This document shows, one piece after another, positions 1 to 8,099 of a DNA stretch of 64,000 nt. The stretch is from Zestomonas insulae. GTDB lineage: Bacteria > Pseudomonadota > Gammaproteobacteria > Pseudomonadales > Pseudomonadaceae. The stretch covers positions 868,001 to 932,000 of the forward strand of contig NZ_JAFEUP010000001.1 in assembly GCF_016901015.1 (NCBI RefSeq), read 5' to 3'. The notes beneath the pieces are model-generated. The model saw nothing but the letters and a program-made list of their open reading frames with translations, had not been told where the DNA came from and did not search any database. Position 1 is the stretch's first letter, and every line of letters starts with the position of its first letter. The position numbers and the translations under genes are program-made.

Positions 1-1789
1 AGAGGATCGCCGCGTGCGCCGGGCCGCCGCCGCGACCGACCGTGCCGCCGCGACCGTGGAACAGCAGCAGCTCGACCTGATGGCTGCGGCAGATGTCGAC
101 CAGCGCTTCCTGGGCGCGGTACTGCGCCCAGGCCGAGGCCGTGGTGCCGGCGTCCTTGGCCGAGTCGGAATAGCCGATCATCACCTCCTGCGGACCGTGC
201 AGGCGTGCGCGGTAGCCAGGCAGGCCGAGCAGCCGGTCGATCGCCGGGCCGGCGTTGTCGAGGTCGTCGAGCGTCTCGAACAGCGGCACCACACGGATCG
301 GCCGCTGCAGGCCGGCTTCCTTGAGCAGCAACTGCACGGCGAGCACGTCGGACGGCGCGCCGGCCATGGAGATCACGTAGGAACCCAGCGCCGCAGCCGG
401 CGCCGCAGCCACCACGCGGCAGGTGGCGAGCACCTCGGCGGTGTCTGCCGAGGTGCGGAAATGCGCCGGCAGTAGCGGCCGGCGGTTGTCCAGCTCGCGC
501 AGCAGAAAGGCGATGCGGGTGTCCTCGTCCCACTCGGCGTAATCGCCGAGCCCCAGGTAATCGGTGATTTCGCTGAGCGCGGCGGCGTGCCGGGCGGCGT
601 CCTGACGGATGTCCAGGCGCGCCAGGAACAGGCCGAAGGTTGCCGCGCGGCGCAGGCAGTCGAGCAGCGCGCCGTCGGCGATCATGCCCATGCCGCAGGC
701 ATGCAGCGAGTGGTAGCAGAGCTCCAGCGGCTCGAGCAGCTCGCGGTTGTCGCTGAGCACCTCGGCGCCTGGCGCTACCTCAGCGTCCAGCGCCGCGTGG
801 GCCCAGGCGCGGGTGGCGCGCAGGCGCTCGCGCAACTGCTTGAGCAGCGCGCGGTACGGTTCCGGATGCACGCCGACCACCACGCGCAGCTCCTCGCTGG
901 CCTCCTGCATCGACAGCGCCGCCGCCAGTTCGTCGACGTCGCGCAGGTACAGGTCGGCGGCCATCCAGCGCGCCAGCAGCAGCACCTCGCGGGTCACCCG
1001 CGCGGTGACATTGGGGTTGCCGTCGCGGTCGCCGCCCATCCACGAGGCGAAGCGTACCGGCGCCGCCTGCAGCGGCAGGCGCAGGCCGCTGGCGGCCTGC
1101 AGGGCGGCGTCGACACTGCGCAGGAAGTTCGGCACCGCCTGCCACAGCGAATGCTCGATTACTGCGAAGCCCCACTTGGCCTCGTCCACCGGGGTCGGCC
1201 GGCTACGGCGAATTTCTTCGGTGTGCCAAGCCTCGGCGATCAGCCGCTGCAGGCGTTCACGGACCCGCTCGCGCTCGGCCGGGCTGAGGTCGGCGTGGTC
1301 CAGCGCGGCGAGCTGCGCGGCGATCGCGTCGTACTTCTGGATCAGGGTGCGCCGAGCCACCTCGGTCGGGTGCGCGGTGAGCACCAGTTCGATGTCCAGG
1401 CGGCCCAACTGGCGGGCCAGCGCCTCGGGGGCGTGCCCGTCGGCGAGCAGGCGCTCCAGCAGCTCGGGCAGCACCCGCGACTCGAAGGGCACCGCCTCGT
1501 CCGGGCGGCGCCGGCGGATGTGGTGGTACTGCTCGGCGATGTTGGCCAGGTTGAGGAACTGGTTGAAGGCCCGCGCTACCGGCAGCAGCTCGTCCTCGGC
1601 GAGACCGTCGAGGGTGCTGGCGAGCTGCTCGGCACCGGCCGCCGAGCCGCGCCGGGCGGTCTTAGCGCCCTTGCGGATGCGCTCAATCTTGGCGAGAAAG
1701 ACTTCGCCGTGCTGGGCACGAATGGTCTCGCCGAGCAATTCGCCGAGCAGGTGCACCTCTTCGCGCAGGCGCGCATCGATCTCCGTCAT
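1..1789 (-). CDS. ppc: Phosphoenolpyruvate carboxylase, N-terminal two thirds (partial)
   Basis: Cytosolic anaplerotic enzyme that carboxylates phosphoenolpyruvate to oxaloacetate. About 596 codons lie in the window; the C-terminus runs off the left edge. The start is the ATG whose complement is at 1787-1789 (protein begins [10 protein letters not shown]). The family signature [13 protein letters not shown] is present with the catalytic histidine at about residue 140, and the glycine-rich substrate loop [12 protein letters not shown] is read close to the window edge. Both are diagnostic of PEPC. The gene is divergent from the small conserved gene at 2009. No frameshift is seen in the part available. 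Confidence 0.97.
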   Translation of the reverse strand, partial: MTEIDARLREEVHLLGELLGETIRAQHGEVFLAKIERIRKGAKTARRGSAAGAEQLASTLDGLAEDELLPVARAFNQFLNLANIAEQYHHIRRRRPDEAVPFESRVLPELLERLLADGHAPEALARQLGRLDIELVLTAHPTEVARRTLIQKYDAIAAQLAALDHADLSPAERERVRERLQRLIAEAWHTEEIRRSRPTPVDEAKWGFAVIEHSLWQAVPNFLRSVDAALQAASGLRLPLQAAPVRFASWMGGDRDGNPNVTARVTREVLLLARWMAADLYLRDVDELAAALSMQEASEELRVVVGVHPEPYRALLKQLRERLRATRAWAHAALDAEVAPGAEVLSDNRELLEPLELCYHSLHACGMGMIADGALLDCLRRAATFGLFLARLDIRQDAARHAAALSEITDYLGLGDYAEWDEDTRIAFLLRELDNRRPLLPAHFRTSADTAEVLATCRVVAAAPAAALGSYVISMAGAPSDVLAVQLLLKEAGLQRPIRVVPLFETLDDLDNAGPAIDRLLGLPGYRARLHGPQEVMIGYSDSAKDAGTTASAWAQYRAQEALVDICRSHQVELLLFHGRGGTVGRGGGPAHAAIL

Positions 1790-2008
1790 GCATTTTCTCC
1801 GACCGCTGACCGCATGCCCCGGGCGGGGTCCCGTTTTAGAGTGGCCCAGCGCGCCAAGTTCTTACAAGCGCGCGACAGAATGGCCGCCGCGCGAGGCATG
1901 GCGAACTAGGCTGAATACAGGCAGGTCCCACAAGGACAGGCCACCGTTCGGAAGGAACGGAGACTTGCTCATCACGAGCCCACACATGGGCCGAAGGAAG
2001 AGGTTGCT

Positions 2009-2353
2009 ATGAAAATCCGCGAACTGATTGGCCATTGGGAGCAGAACGCCAAGGGGCGCCTGACACGCAGCTCGTACCAGGTGCATCTCGACCTGGAATC
2101 CGCCGCGCGCCTCGCCGCACTGTCGGAGATGTACCCCAAGCGCAATGTCGATGAACTGCTCAGCGAACTGGTGTCCTCGGCGCTCGAAGAGCTGGAAACC
2201 AGCCTCCCCTACGTGAAAGGCAGCCAGGTGGTCGCCACCGACGAGATGGGCGACCCGCTGTACGAGGACATCGGCCCGACACCGCGTTTCCTCGCCCTGT
2301 CGCGCAAGTACCTGCACCAGCTCACCAAGCAGCAGGACGCCACCACCCACTGA
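2009..2353 (+). CDS. Conserved Pseudomonas hypothetical protein, 114 aa
   Basis: Small soluble acidic protein with no signal peptide or membrane segment. It starts MKIRELIGHW with an AAGAGG ribosome site a few bases upstream. The middle (residues about 28-65, LDLESAARLAALSEMYP then NVDELLSELVSSALEELE) looks like two or three amphipathic helices, similar to ribbon-helix-helix-type proteins, but I cannot assign a fold. The position beside ppc matches a conserved hypothetical in other Pseudomonas genomes, sometimes labelled a pilus-tip component; nothing in the sequence supports that label. Function unknown. Confidence 0.85.
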   Translation: MKIRELIGHWEQNAKGRLTRSSYQVHLDLESAARLAALSEMYPKRNVDELLSELVSSALEELETSLPYVKGSQVVATDEMGDPLYEDIGPTPRFLALSRKYLHQLTKQQDATTH

Positions 2354-2659
2354 GCGCCACTCCACGGTCCTGCCCCGGCGCCTGCGTGCCGGGCGGACCG
2401 GCGCGTGACTCCCGCCCCTCGCCGGCCTGCTCGCGCCGCCGGCCGCTAAGACTGCTGCGCCAGTCACTTCGTTCATGTCTGTAGCCATTTCCGGCGTAGA
2501 AGCGCGTTCCTCGGCGATCCGCGGCAAATTTTGCTGAACGATTGGAAAACTCCGCGACTCACACAAGCAAGCCATGCGCTAGCCGTTGGCCATTGCCGGC
2601 CACGGCCGGGCGCAGGCGTTGTCCGTCATGGACCCCGGTAGTTCCCAGGAAAATCAGCA
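2354..2659. other. 306-bp intergenic region upstream of the lipoprotein pair
   Basis: No convincing gene. The first half is very GC-rich with GC-rich inverted pieces just after the stop of the preceding gene. The second half (about 2500-2580) is relatively A/T-rich and is the likely promoter region for the two lipoprotein genes that follow. A short open frame at 2542-2745 runs into the lipoprotein gene in another frame and looks spurious. Confidence 0.6.
2536..2564 (+). promoter_or_regulatory. Weak candidate sigma-22 (AlgU)-type promoter
   Basis: GAACGA at 2536-2541, a 17-base spacer, then TCACAC at 2559-2564. This partly matches the AlgU/RpoE pattern (GAACTT, 16-17 bases, TCTGA or TCAAA). 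In P. aeruginosa the lptF operon is reported as AlgU-dependent, which is why I looked here. The match is imperfect and could be chance. Confidence 0.25.
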
Positions 2660-3112
2660 ATGGAGTTGAACGCCATGATTACCAACACCGGCAAGAACCC
2701 TTCGACCCTGCGCGGCCTCTCGCTGGCCGCCCTGATCCTCGGTAGCGGCCTGCTTGCGGGCTGCGCGGGCAACCCGCCCACCGAACAGATGGCCGTCACC
2801 CAGTCAGCGGTGAACGACGCAGTCAGCGCCGGCGGCACCGAATACGCCGCCGTGGAGATGCGCGCCGCGCAGGACAAGCTCAAGGCCGCCGAGCTGCAAG
2901 TAACCGACAAGCAGTTCGAGGAAGCCCGCCTGCTGGCCGAACAGGCCGAGTGGGATGCCCGCGTCGCCGAGCGCAAGGCCCAGGCGGCCAAGGCGCAGAA
3001 GGCCTTGAACGAAGCGCAGCAAGGGGTGCAGGACCTGCGCGAAGAAAGCCTGCGCAGCACCCAGCCCGCCGCCCCGGCAGCGCCTGTGGTGCCCGCCGCG
3101 CCGCGCTTGTGA
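2660..3112 (+). CDS. DUF4398-type lipoprotein
   Basis: Predicted outer-membrane or periplasmic lipoprotein. The signal peptide ends in the lipobox LLAGC, with the lipidated Cys at residue 35 (residue 30 if the in-frame ATG at 2675 is used). Both ATGs have an SD-like element 9 bases upstream, so the start is uncertain. The mature part is a charged, Ala/Glu/Gln-rich helical region (residues about 60-125) typical of DUF4398. The tail is Pro/Ala-rich. The OmpA-type lipoprotein follows after about 32 bp and is probably co-transcribed; such pairs may form a cell-wall-linked envelope module. Confidence 0.88.
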   Translation: MELNAMITNTGKNPSTLRGLSLAALILGSGLLAGCAGNPPTEQMAVTQSAVNDAVSAGGTEYAAVEMRAAQDKLKAAELQVTDKQFEEARLLAEQAEWDARVAERKAQAAKAQKALNEAQQGVQDLREESLRSTQPAAPAAPVVPAAPRL

Positions 3113-3144
3113 GGCCGCTCGCCAACCGATAAAGGATGACCATT

Positions 3145-3930
3145 ATGCGAACTCAACTGATGATTCCCGCCCTGCTGGCCCTGAGCGTCGGGCTTGCGGC
3201 CTGTTCGTCGCAGCCCAACGTCAACCTGGAGCAGGCGCGCAGCAATTACTCGGCACTGCAGGCCGACCCGCAGGCAAGCAAGCTCGCCGCCCTGGAAACC
3301 AAGGACGCCAGCGACATGCTCGGCCGCGCGGAAGCCGCCGAGAAGAATGGCGAGCAGCGCCAGGTCGATCAGCTCGCCTACCTGACCAACCAGCGCGTCG
3401 AGGTGGCCAAGCAGACCATCGTCCTGCGCAGCGCCGAGCAGCAGCTGGAGCAGACCTCGGCGCAACGGGCCGAGGCGCGCCTGGATGCGCGTGACCAGCA
3501 GATCCGCAAGCTGCAGATGGAGCTGCAGGCGAAGCAGACCACGCGCGGCACGCTGGTGACCTTCGGTGACGTGCTATTCGACGTCGACCGCGCCGAGCTC
3601 AAGCCCAACGGCGTGGCCAACGTCGCCAAGCTGTCGGGCTTCCTGCAGGAAAACCCCGAGCGCAAAGTGATCATCGAGGGTTACACCGACAGCACCGGCA
3701 CCGCCGACCACAACCAGAGCCTGTCGGAGCGGCGCGCCAACTCGGTGCGCATGGCGCTGGTGAAGATGGGCGTGGCGCCCGAGCGCATCGTCGCCCAGGG
3801 CTATGGCCAGGAATACCCGGTGGCGAGCAACGGCGACACCTCCGGGCGGGCGATGAACCGCCGGGTGGAGGTCACCATCTCCAACGATGCCAACCCGGTT
3901 GCACCGCGCGGCACGCTGAGTCGCTACTGA
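3145..3930 (+). CDS. lptF: OmpA-family peptidoglycan-associated lipoprotein (LptF-like)
   Basis: 261-residue lipoprotein. The signal peptide ends in GLAAC with lipidated Cys20, followed by a helical, probably coiled-coil stretch (about 25-130) and a C-terminal OmpA domain (about 135-245). The domain carries FGDVLFDVDRAELKP and EGYTDSTG with the conserved Asp, and ERRANSVR with the conserved Arg that binds diaminopimelate. The ATG at 3145 is preferred over the one at 3136 because AAAGGA at 3131-3136 then sits 8 bases upstream. Length and context match P. aeruginosa LptF, an AlgU-regulated outer-membrane protein; orthology is inferred from memory. Confidence 0.9.
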   Translation: MRTQLMIPALLALSVGLAACSSQPNVNLEQARSNYSALQADPQASKLAALETKDASDMLGRAEAAEKNGEQRQVDQLAYLTNQRVEVAKQTIVLRSAEQQLEQTSAQRAEARLDARDQQIRKLQMELQAKQTTRGTLVTFGDVLFDVDRAELKPNGVANVAKLSGFLQENPERKVIIEGYTDSTGTADHNQSLSERRANSVRMALVKMGVAPERIVAQGYGQEYPVASNGDTSGRAMNRRVEVTISNDANPVAPRGTLSRY

Positions 3931-3937
3931 GTCGCGG

Positions 3938-3959
3938 CGCGGCCCCGGCCGGGGCCGCG
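3938..3959. terminator. Perfect GC palindrome between convergent genes
   Basis: A 22-base perfect palindrome (CGCGGCCCCGG and its complement) lies just after the lptF stop and before the end of the convergent small gene. It would fold into a very stable hairpin on either strand but has no T-run, so it may be a bidirectional attenuator or transcript 3'-end stabiliser rather than a canonical terminator. Confidence 0.5.
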
Positions 3960-3964
3960 TCGGC

Positions 3965-4291
3965 TTACTGGGTGACTTGCGGAGTCTGCTCGCCGGCGCA
4001 ACGCACCGCGTGCTTGCGCTCGTCGACCAGCACGCCGGCCAGGCCCTTCTGCTCGGTATCGAACAGCACCAACACGCCATCCACGCACTGCGCGACCTGC
4101 TTCGCCGGCTCCAGCGACAGGCGAATGTCTTCGCCGGCGACGGTCTTGAGCATGGTGAACTCGGCGAGCAGGCGCGAATCCTCGGGCTTGGCGAAGTGCA
4201 GGTAGCCGTAGTACCAGAGCGCGCCCACTGTCAGCACGACACTGCCGATGGCGGTGAGGATCAGGGGAATGGCGTTGCGTTCTGCGGTCAT
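3965..4291 (-). CDS. Small inner-membrane hypothetical protein, 108 aa
   Basis: One transmembrane segment near the N-terminus (residues about 9-31, IPLILTAIGSVVLTVGALWY) is followed by a roughly 75-residue soluble part with two cysteines and a positively charged patch. The ATG overlaps the stop of the upstream hydrolase gene by 4 bases (4288-4291), so the two are translationally coupled. I do not recognise a domain; the soluble part could face the periplasm. It probably acts with the coupled lipoprotein hydrolase. Confidence 0.8.
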   Translation of the reverse strand: MTAERNAIPLILTAIGSVVLTVGALWYYGYLHFAKPEDSRLLAEFTMLKTVAGEDIRLSLEPAKQVAQCVDGVLVLFDTEQKGLAGVLVDERKHAVRCAGEQTPQVTQ

Positions 4292-5181
4292 TGCGGGTTC
4301 TCGGGATTGGGGACTTCAGCCAGTCGGCGCAACCCGGTGAAACCGTGTGGATCATCGAGAAAGCGCTGCATCACTTCGCGCCATACCGGCTCGGCGAACG
4401 TCTGCACATGATCACCACGGGTCGGCTGGAACACCCGCGGCGGGCGCGCAGCTTGATACAAGCGCACGCCGTTGGAAAGAGGCACGACCGGATCGTCGAT
4501 GCTCTGGTAGATCAGCAGCGGCACGCCCTGCAGGCGGCCGATGGCGTGAATCGCGCTGACGCCGTCGGGAACCAGCCAGCTCAACGGCACCTGCAGCGGC
4601 CAGGTCAGCCAGGCATTGGAGAGGGCGAACTGGGCCACATCGCGGTAACTGGCTGGCGCGCCATCGAGCACCAACGCCTTGAGCGCGTGATAGCGCTGCG
4701 GATGCTGTGCCAGGTAATGCACCGCCAACGCGCCGCCGATGCTCTGGCCGAGCAGCACCAGCGGCTGGCCCTGGGTCTCCGGCGCCCAGGCGAGCCAGCT
4801 GAACGCCGCATCGATGTCCTGGTACAGCTCGGGCAGCGCCGGCTTGCCAGCCGACAGGCCGTAGCCGCGGTAGTCGAGCAGCAGCACCTGATAGCCCTGG
4901 GCCGGCAGCCACCAGCTGCCGCCGAGGTGGGTGGCGATGTTGCCGCCGTTGCCATGCAGGTGCAGTACGGTGCCCTTGACCGCCACTCCCGGCTTGGCCG
5001 GCAGCCACCAGGCGTGCAGGCGCGTGCCATCGGCAGCGGTGAGTTCGACGTCGCGATAGGCGAGCTTGGCGCGCTCCGGGGTGAACGGCAGGCCATGTTC
5101 CGGGTAGAACAGCAGCGAGCTGCAGCCAGCCAGGCCGAAGTTCAACAGGAGCGCCAGGGTGCGCAACGCGTGCCCGATCAT
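4288..5181 (-). CDS. Lipoprotein alpha/beta hydrolase (BEM46/YfhR-like)
   Basis: 297-residue serine hydrolase. The N-terminal lipobox FGLAGC has Cys20, suggesting a membrane-anchored periplasmic enzyme. The alpha/beta fold shows an HLHGNGGN oxyanion segment (about 74-81), the nucleophile elbow GQSIGG with Ser147, an acid at Asp229/230 in SIDDPVVP, and His258 in RGDHVQ. This layout is typical of the BEM46/YfhR esterase group, whose natural substrates are unknown. It is translationally coupled to the small membrane protein downstream. Confidence 0.92.
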   Translation of the reverse strand: MIGHALRTLALLLNFGLAGCSSLLFYPEHGLPFTPERAKLAYRDVELTAADGTRLHAWWLPAKPGVAVKGTVLHLHGNGGNIATHLGGSWWLPAQGYQVLLLDYRGYGLSAGKPALPELYQDIDAAFSWLAWAPETQGQPLVLLGQSIGGALAVHYLAQHPQRYHALKALVLDGAPASYRDVAQFALSNAWLTWPLQVPLSWLVPDGVSAIHAIGRLQGVPLLIYQSIDDPVVPLSNGVRLYQAARPPRVFQPTRGDHVQTFAEPVWREVMQRFLDDPHGFTGLRRLAEVPNPENPQ

Positions 5182-5217
5182 GCCTCGCTCCCCTGCTCCA
5201 TAGTCCGCCTCGCGCCG

Positions 5218-6507
5218 TCAGAGGATATTGGCGTAGTCCGCCTCGATCCGGTCCAGGCTCAGGTGGTTGAGGAAGTTGGAGAAGCACATCCAGGCCGACA
5301 AGGCGTTCAGATCGCGGAACTGCGGCGGCAGGTAGGTCGGCGGGCTGACCAGCCCCTCGTCGACCAGCTGGCGCAGGGTGCGCATGTCTTCCAGGGTGGT
5401 CTTGCCGCAGAACAGCAGCGGAATCTGCTCCAGCTTGCCTTTGCGCACCGCGAGCTGGATGTAGTTGTAGATGAGGATGAAGCCCTTCAGGTACGACAGA
5501 TCCTTGGTGAACGGCAGGCCGTTCGGCGTCGAGCCGCGGAACACCCGGCTGGCGCTGCCATAGCTTTCGGCCATGCCGTAGCCCTGCTCGCGGTAGAACT
5601 GGAACACCTGCATGAAGTCGGCGCCCTCCTCGGCCATGTGGATGGCGCGGGTGCGGTTGGTTAGCTTGCGCAGGCGCGTCGGGTACGAGGCGAAGGCGAT
5701 CACCTCCATGAGGATCGCCAGGCCTTCCTGGGTCACCGTCGAGGACGGTGGCCCCTTGGCCAGGAAGGTGCAGATCGGCTGATTGAGGCCGTTCAACGTG
5801 GTGCCGACATGCACCAGACCTTCGTGCACTTCCAGCGCGCGCACGTCGCGCTCGTTGAACAGCGCATCGGCGCGCACCTTGATGTAGTCGGCGCCGGCTG
5901 CCGCGTCGGCGACGATGCCGTCGGACTCGAAGACGCGGATAGTGTCGTCGCCGAACACCGCGCTGAGCCGGCTTTGCAGCATGCCCACGGCTTCCTTGGC
6001 GGTGAGCGTCTTCGGCTCGTCCTCCAGGTCACCGCGCGCGGCGATGTTGTTCAGGTAGTCGGAAAGCATCAGGCCGAGGTCGGCGAGGGTCGGATCACCG
6101 GCGTGGAAGGCGTCGGACGCCGCGCCGTAGAGCTCCTGGGAAATCAGGCCGAAATCCGCGGTGCCGCGCGCTTCGAGCATGCGGATCACCATGCGGTACT
6201 CCTTGCACATGCGCCGCATGATCTGCCCGACCGGGTTGAACTGGCCGAGCTGGCGGGTGATGTCGCGCTCGATGTTCTGGAATTCGAGTTTCTTCGCCGA
6301 AGCGTCGAACGACAGCGGACGTCCGTCGTAGTAAGCGCGATCAACCGCCGGCGCCTGCTTGCCTTTGTGCTTGAGGAACTCCAGGCGGATGCTCTCTTCC
6401 CACTTCACCGCATCCAGCACGCGGATCGGCGCCTGCGCCTCGACGATGCGGTCGGACAGCGCGCGAATGGTCAGTTGGTATTCGTCGAACACGGTGTGGT
6501 TATTCAT
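5218..6507 (-). CDS. DUF1704 QEGLA-motif protein (putative metallocarboxypeptidase)
   Basis: 429-residue soluble protein usually called flavohemoglobin expression-modulating QEGLA motif protein. It has HEGLVH at residues 228-233 (HExxxH) and TQEGLA at 259-264. DUF1704 is related to the eukaryotic MATCAP tyrosine carboxypeptidases, in which an HExxxH motif plus a downstream Glu binds zinc; by that analogy H228, H233 and E261 would be ligands and E229 the catalytic base. No signal peptide, so cytoplasmic. The name reflects an old expression phenotype in another species and is not evidence of function. It lies between two lipoprotein genes on the same strand. Confidence 0.9.
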   Translation of the reverse strand: MNNHTVFDEYQLTIRALSDRIVEAQAPIRVLDAVKWEESIRLEFLKHKGKQAPAVDRAYYDGRPLSFDASAKKLEFQNIERDITRQLGQFNPVGQIMRRMCKEYRMVIRMLEARGTADFGLISQELYGAASDAFHAGDPTLADLGLMLSDYLNNIAARGDLEDEPKTLTAKEAVGMLQSRLSAVFGDDTIRVFESDGIVADAAAGADYIKVRADALFNERDVRALEVHEGLVHVGTTLNGLNQPICTFLAKGPPSSTVTQEGLAILMEVIAFASYPTRLRKLTNRTRAIHMAEEGADFMQVFQFYREQGYGMAESYGSASRVFRGSTPNGLPFTKDLSYLKGFILIYNYIQLAVRKGKLEQIPLLFCGKTTLEDMRTLRQLVDEGLVSPPTYLPPQFRDLNALSAWMCFSNFLNHLSLDRIEADYANIL

Positions 6508-6528
6508 CGTCCTGCCTCGCTACCGGGC

Positions 6529-7080
6529 TCACTGGCCGCTGCGCTGGAACCGCGCCACCTCGATGAACACATCGGAGTTGGCCGGGTCGTCCAGGTAGGC
6601 GAACACCTGCTCCAGCGGGCTGCTGAGCAGCGCGCCATCGCCCTCCGGTGTCTCGAAGGTGCTGCCCTTGAGCACACCTTCGTCCATCTCCTGGTGGATG
6701 CGATCGACGTCGAGGTTGTACAGCACCAGTTCGTTGTCCTTGTTCAGCTCGAAGCCGGCCAGGGCGAAGTTGGCGCCCAGGTTCTTCGGCAGGCCGACCG
6801 AGAGGTACCAGCGATTGCCATGGTGGGCCACGGTGAAACCGTATTCCTTGAGGCTCTCGACGTCGTCCGGGCTGCTGACGTAGGTCACCGCCTTGTAGAC
6901 ATTCGAGCCGGCACGGCTGACTTCCAGGTACTGCTGCTCGCCCCACTCGTTCTTGCGGGTCCATTCGCCGAGCAGCGGAATCGGTGCCGCCTCATTGGCC
7001 GGAATCGGGTCTTTGAGGGTGACCAGGCAACCGTTCAACAGCAGGAAGGACAAGGCGAACAGCCAACGCCAGGCTTTCAT
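6529..7080 (-). CDS. Hypothetical lipoprotein, 183 aa
   Basis: Starts MKAWRWLFAL with an AAGGAG site 6 bases upstream of the ATG at 7080; longer upstream frames lack such a site. The signal peptide ends in LLLNGC, a lipobox. The mature domain (about 25-180) is a mixed alpha/beta soluble region beginning with a beta-rich part (LGEWTRKNEWGEQQYLEVS), with no catalytic motif I recognise. It looks like a conserved Pseudomonas envelope lipoprotein. The 21-bp gap to the QEGLA gene suggests co-transcription. Confidence 0.85.
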   Translation of the reverse strand: MKAWRWLFALSFLLLNGCLVTLKDPIPANEAAPIPLLGEWTRKNEWGEQQYLEVSRAGSNVYKAVTYVSSPDDVESLKEYGFTVAHHGNRWYLSVGLPKNLGANFALAGFELNKDNELVLYNLDVDRIHQEMDEGVLKGSTFETPEGDGALLSSPLEQVFAYLDDPANSDVFIEVARFQRSGQ

Positions 7081-7236
7081 TACGCGCTCCTTGTGGAGGT
7101 CAGGGTCGACTGCGGTGTTGGCACGACGGCACGCCGGGTCTGACGCGCCCGATCTGATAACCCTAGCAAAGGTTGCACCGCAGCTCCCCACCCGCGCAGC
7201 CCCGGGCGGGGCGACGCAGCTTAGTCCATTAATGTG

Positions 7237-7258
7237 AAAACCCCGCGACAGCGGGGTT
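7237..7258 (-). terminator. Rho-independent terminator after the TetR gene
   Basis: Stem AACCCCGC, loop GACA, stem GCGGGGTT. On the minus strand the hairpin is followed by TTTT, about 10 bases after the stop of the TetR gene. Confidence 0.8.
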
Positions 7259-7268
7259 CAAAGGCAGA

Positions 7269-7979
7269 TCAGAGGCCGAGGACCAGGTACATGTAGCGTT
7301 TGAGGATCGCCAGCATGTCCTCGTCGTCGAGGTGATCGACCCCATCGATCAGGCCCTGATATTCCATCCGCTCGATGATACCGGTCAAGACCTTGGCATC
7401 CTGCTCAGGCTGTCTAGAACCGAGCACTTCGAAGAAATGCGTGACGCCGTGCTGGAGGATTTGCCGGTGCGAACGCACCAGTCCGTGCAGGCGCGGATTG
7501 AGCAGCGCTTCCTGCTGGAAGGCCTGTTCGGCGAGCAGGTGTTCGCGACGGGTGAGCAACTGGTGGCGCACATACTCCACCGCCAGCGCGGCGATCTCGT
7601 CGGCGAGCGTGCGGCGCGCATCGGCGCCGCCATCGAGAAGGCCGACCTTGTCGAGCAGCAAGCCTTCGGTGGACGACCAGAAATGCCCCATGGCCTCGGC
7701 ACTGCGCTCGACGAATTGAGCGAAGGTGTCGGTGATCAGGTCGTTGATGTCCTTGAAGTAGTAGGTGGTCGCCGACAGCGGCACCTCGGCTTCGGCGGCC
7801 ACCGCACGGTGGCGCACCGCGCGCACGCCCTCGCGGACGATGATGCGCATGGCGGCATCGAGAATCGCCTGACGGCGCTGCTCGCTGCCTTGGCGGCTGG
7901 CCTTGCGACCCTGGTACTGGACACTTTCGGCAACCGCGCTGGCGACGGTAGTGGCACGCTCGGGAACGGGGCTTGGCAT
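7269..7979 (-). CDS. TetR/AcrR-family transcriptional regulator
   Basis: 236-residue DNA-binding regulator beginning MPSPVPERAT. The N-terminal helix-turn-helix lies at about 36-82 (RRQAILDAAMRIIVREG, then a recognition helix ending ATTYYFKDINDL). The rest is an all-helical ligand/dimerisation domain with no close family I can name. The start is uncertain: no good SD precedes the ATG at 7979, and the frame stays open upstream. It lies next to lysS but lysS has its own terminator, so it is probably a separate unit. Target and ligand unknown. Confidence 0.88.
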   Translation of the reverse strand: MPSPVPERATTVASAVAESVQYQGRKASRQGSEQRRQAILDAAMRIIVREGVRAVRHRAVAAEAEVPLSATTYYFKDINDLITDTFAQFVERSAEAMGHFWSSTEGLLLDKVGLLDGGADARRTLADEIAALAVEYVRHQLLTRREHLLAEQAFQQEALLNPRLHGLVRSHRQILQHGVTHFFEVLGSRQPEQDAKVLTGIIERMEYQGLIDGVDHLDDEDMLAILKRYMYLVLGL

Positions 7980-8062
7980 CACGATAGGTATGTCCCTCAG
8001 TTGAAAATTCCTGAGATCAATTGTGGAAGGTTCCCACGCGGAATCAATGCGACCTTGGCAAA

Positions 8063-8088
8063 ACAAAAAGCCGCCCGAAGGCGGCTTT
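8063..8088 (-). terminator. Rho-independent terminator of lysS
   Basis: Hairpin AGCCGCC-TTCG-GGCGGCT read on the minus strand, with a stable UUCG-type loop, followed by TTTTGTTTT. It starts about 12 bases after the lysS stop. Confidence 0.93.
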
Positions 8089-8099
8089 TACGTGCGGCC

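Noticed and set aside
2542..2745. A short plus-strand frame running into the lipoprotein gene
   Set aside because: Overlaps the real gene in a different frame and has no ribosome site or motif.
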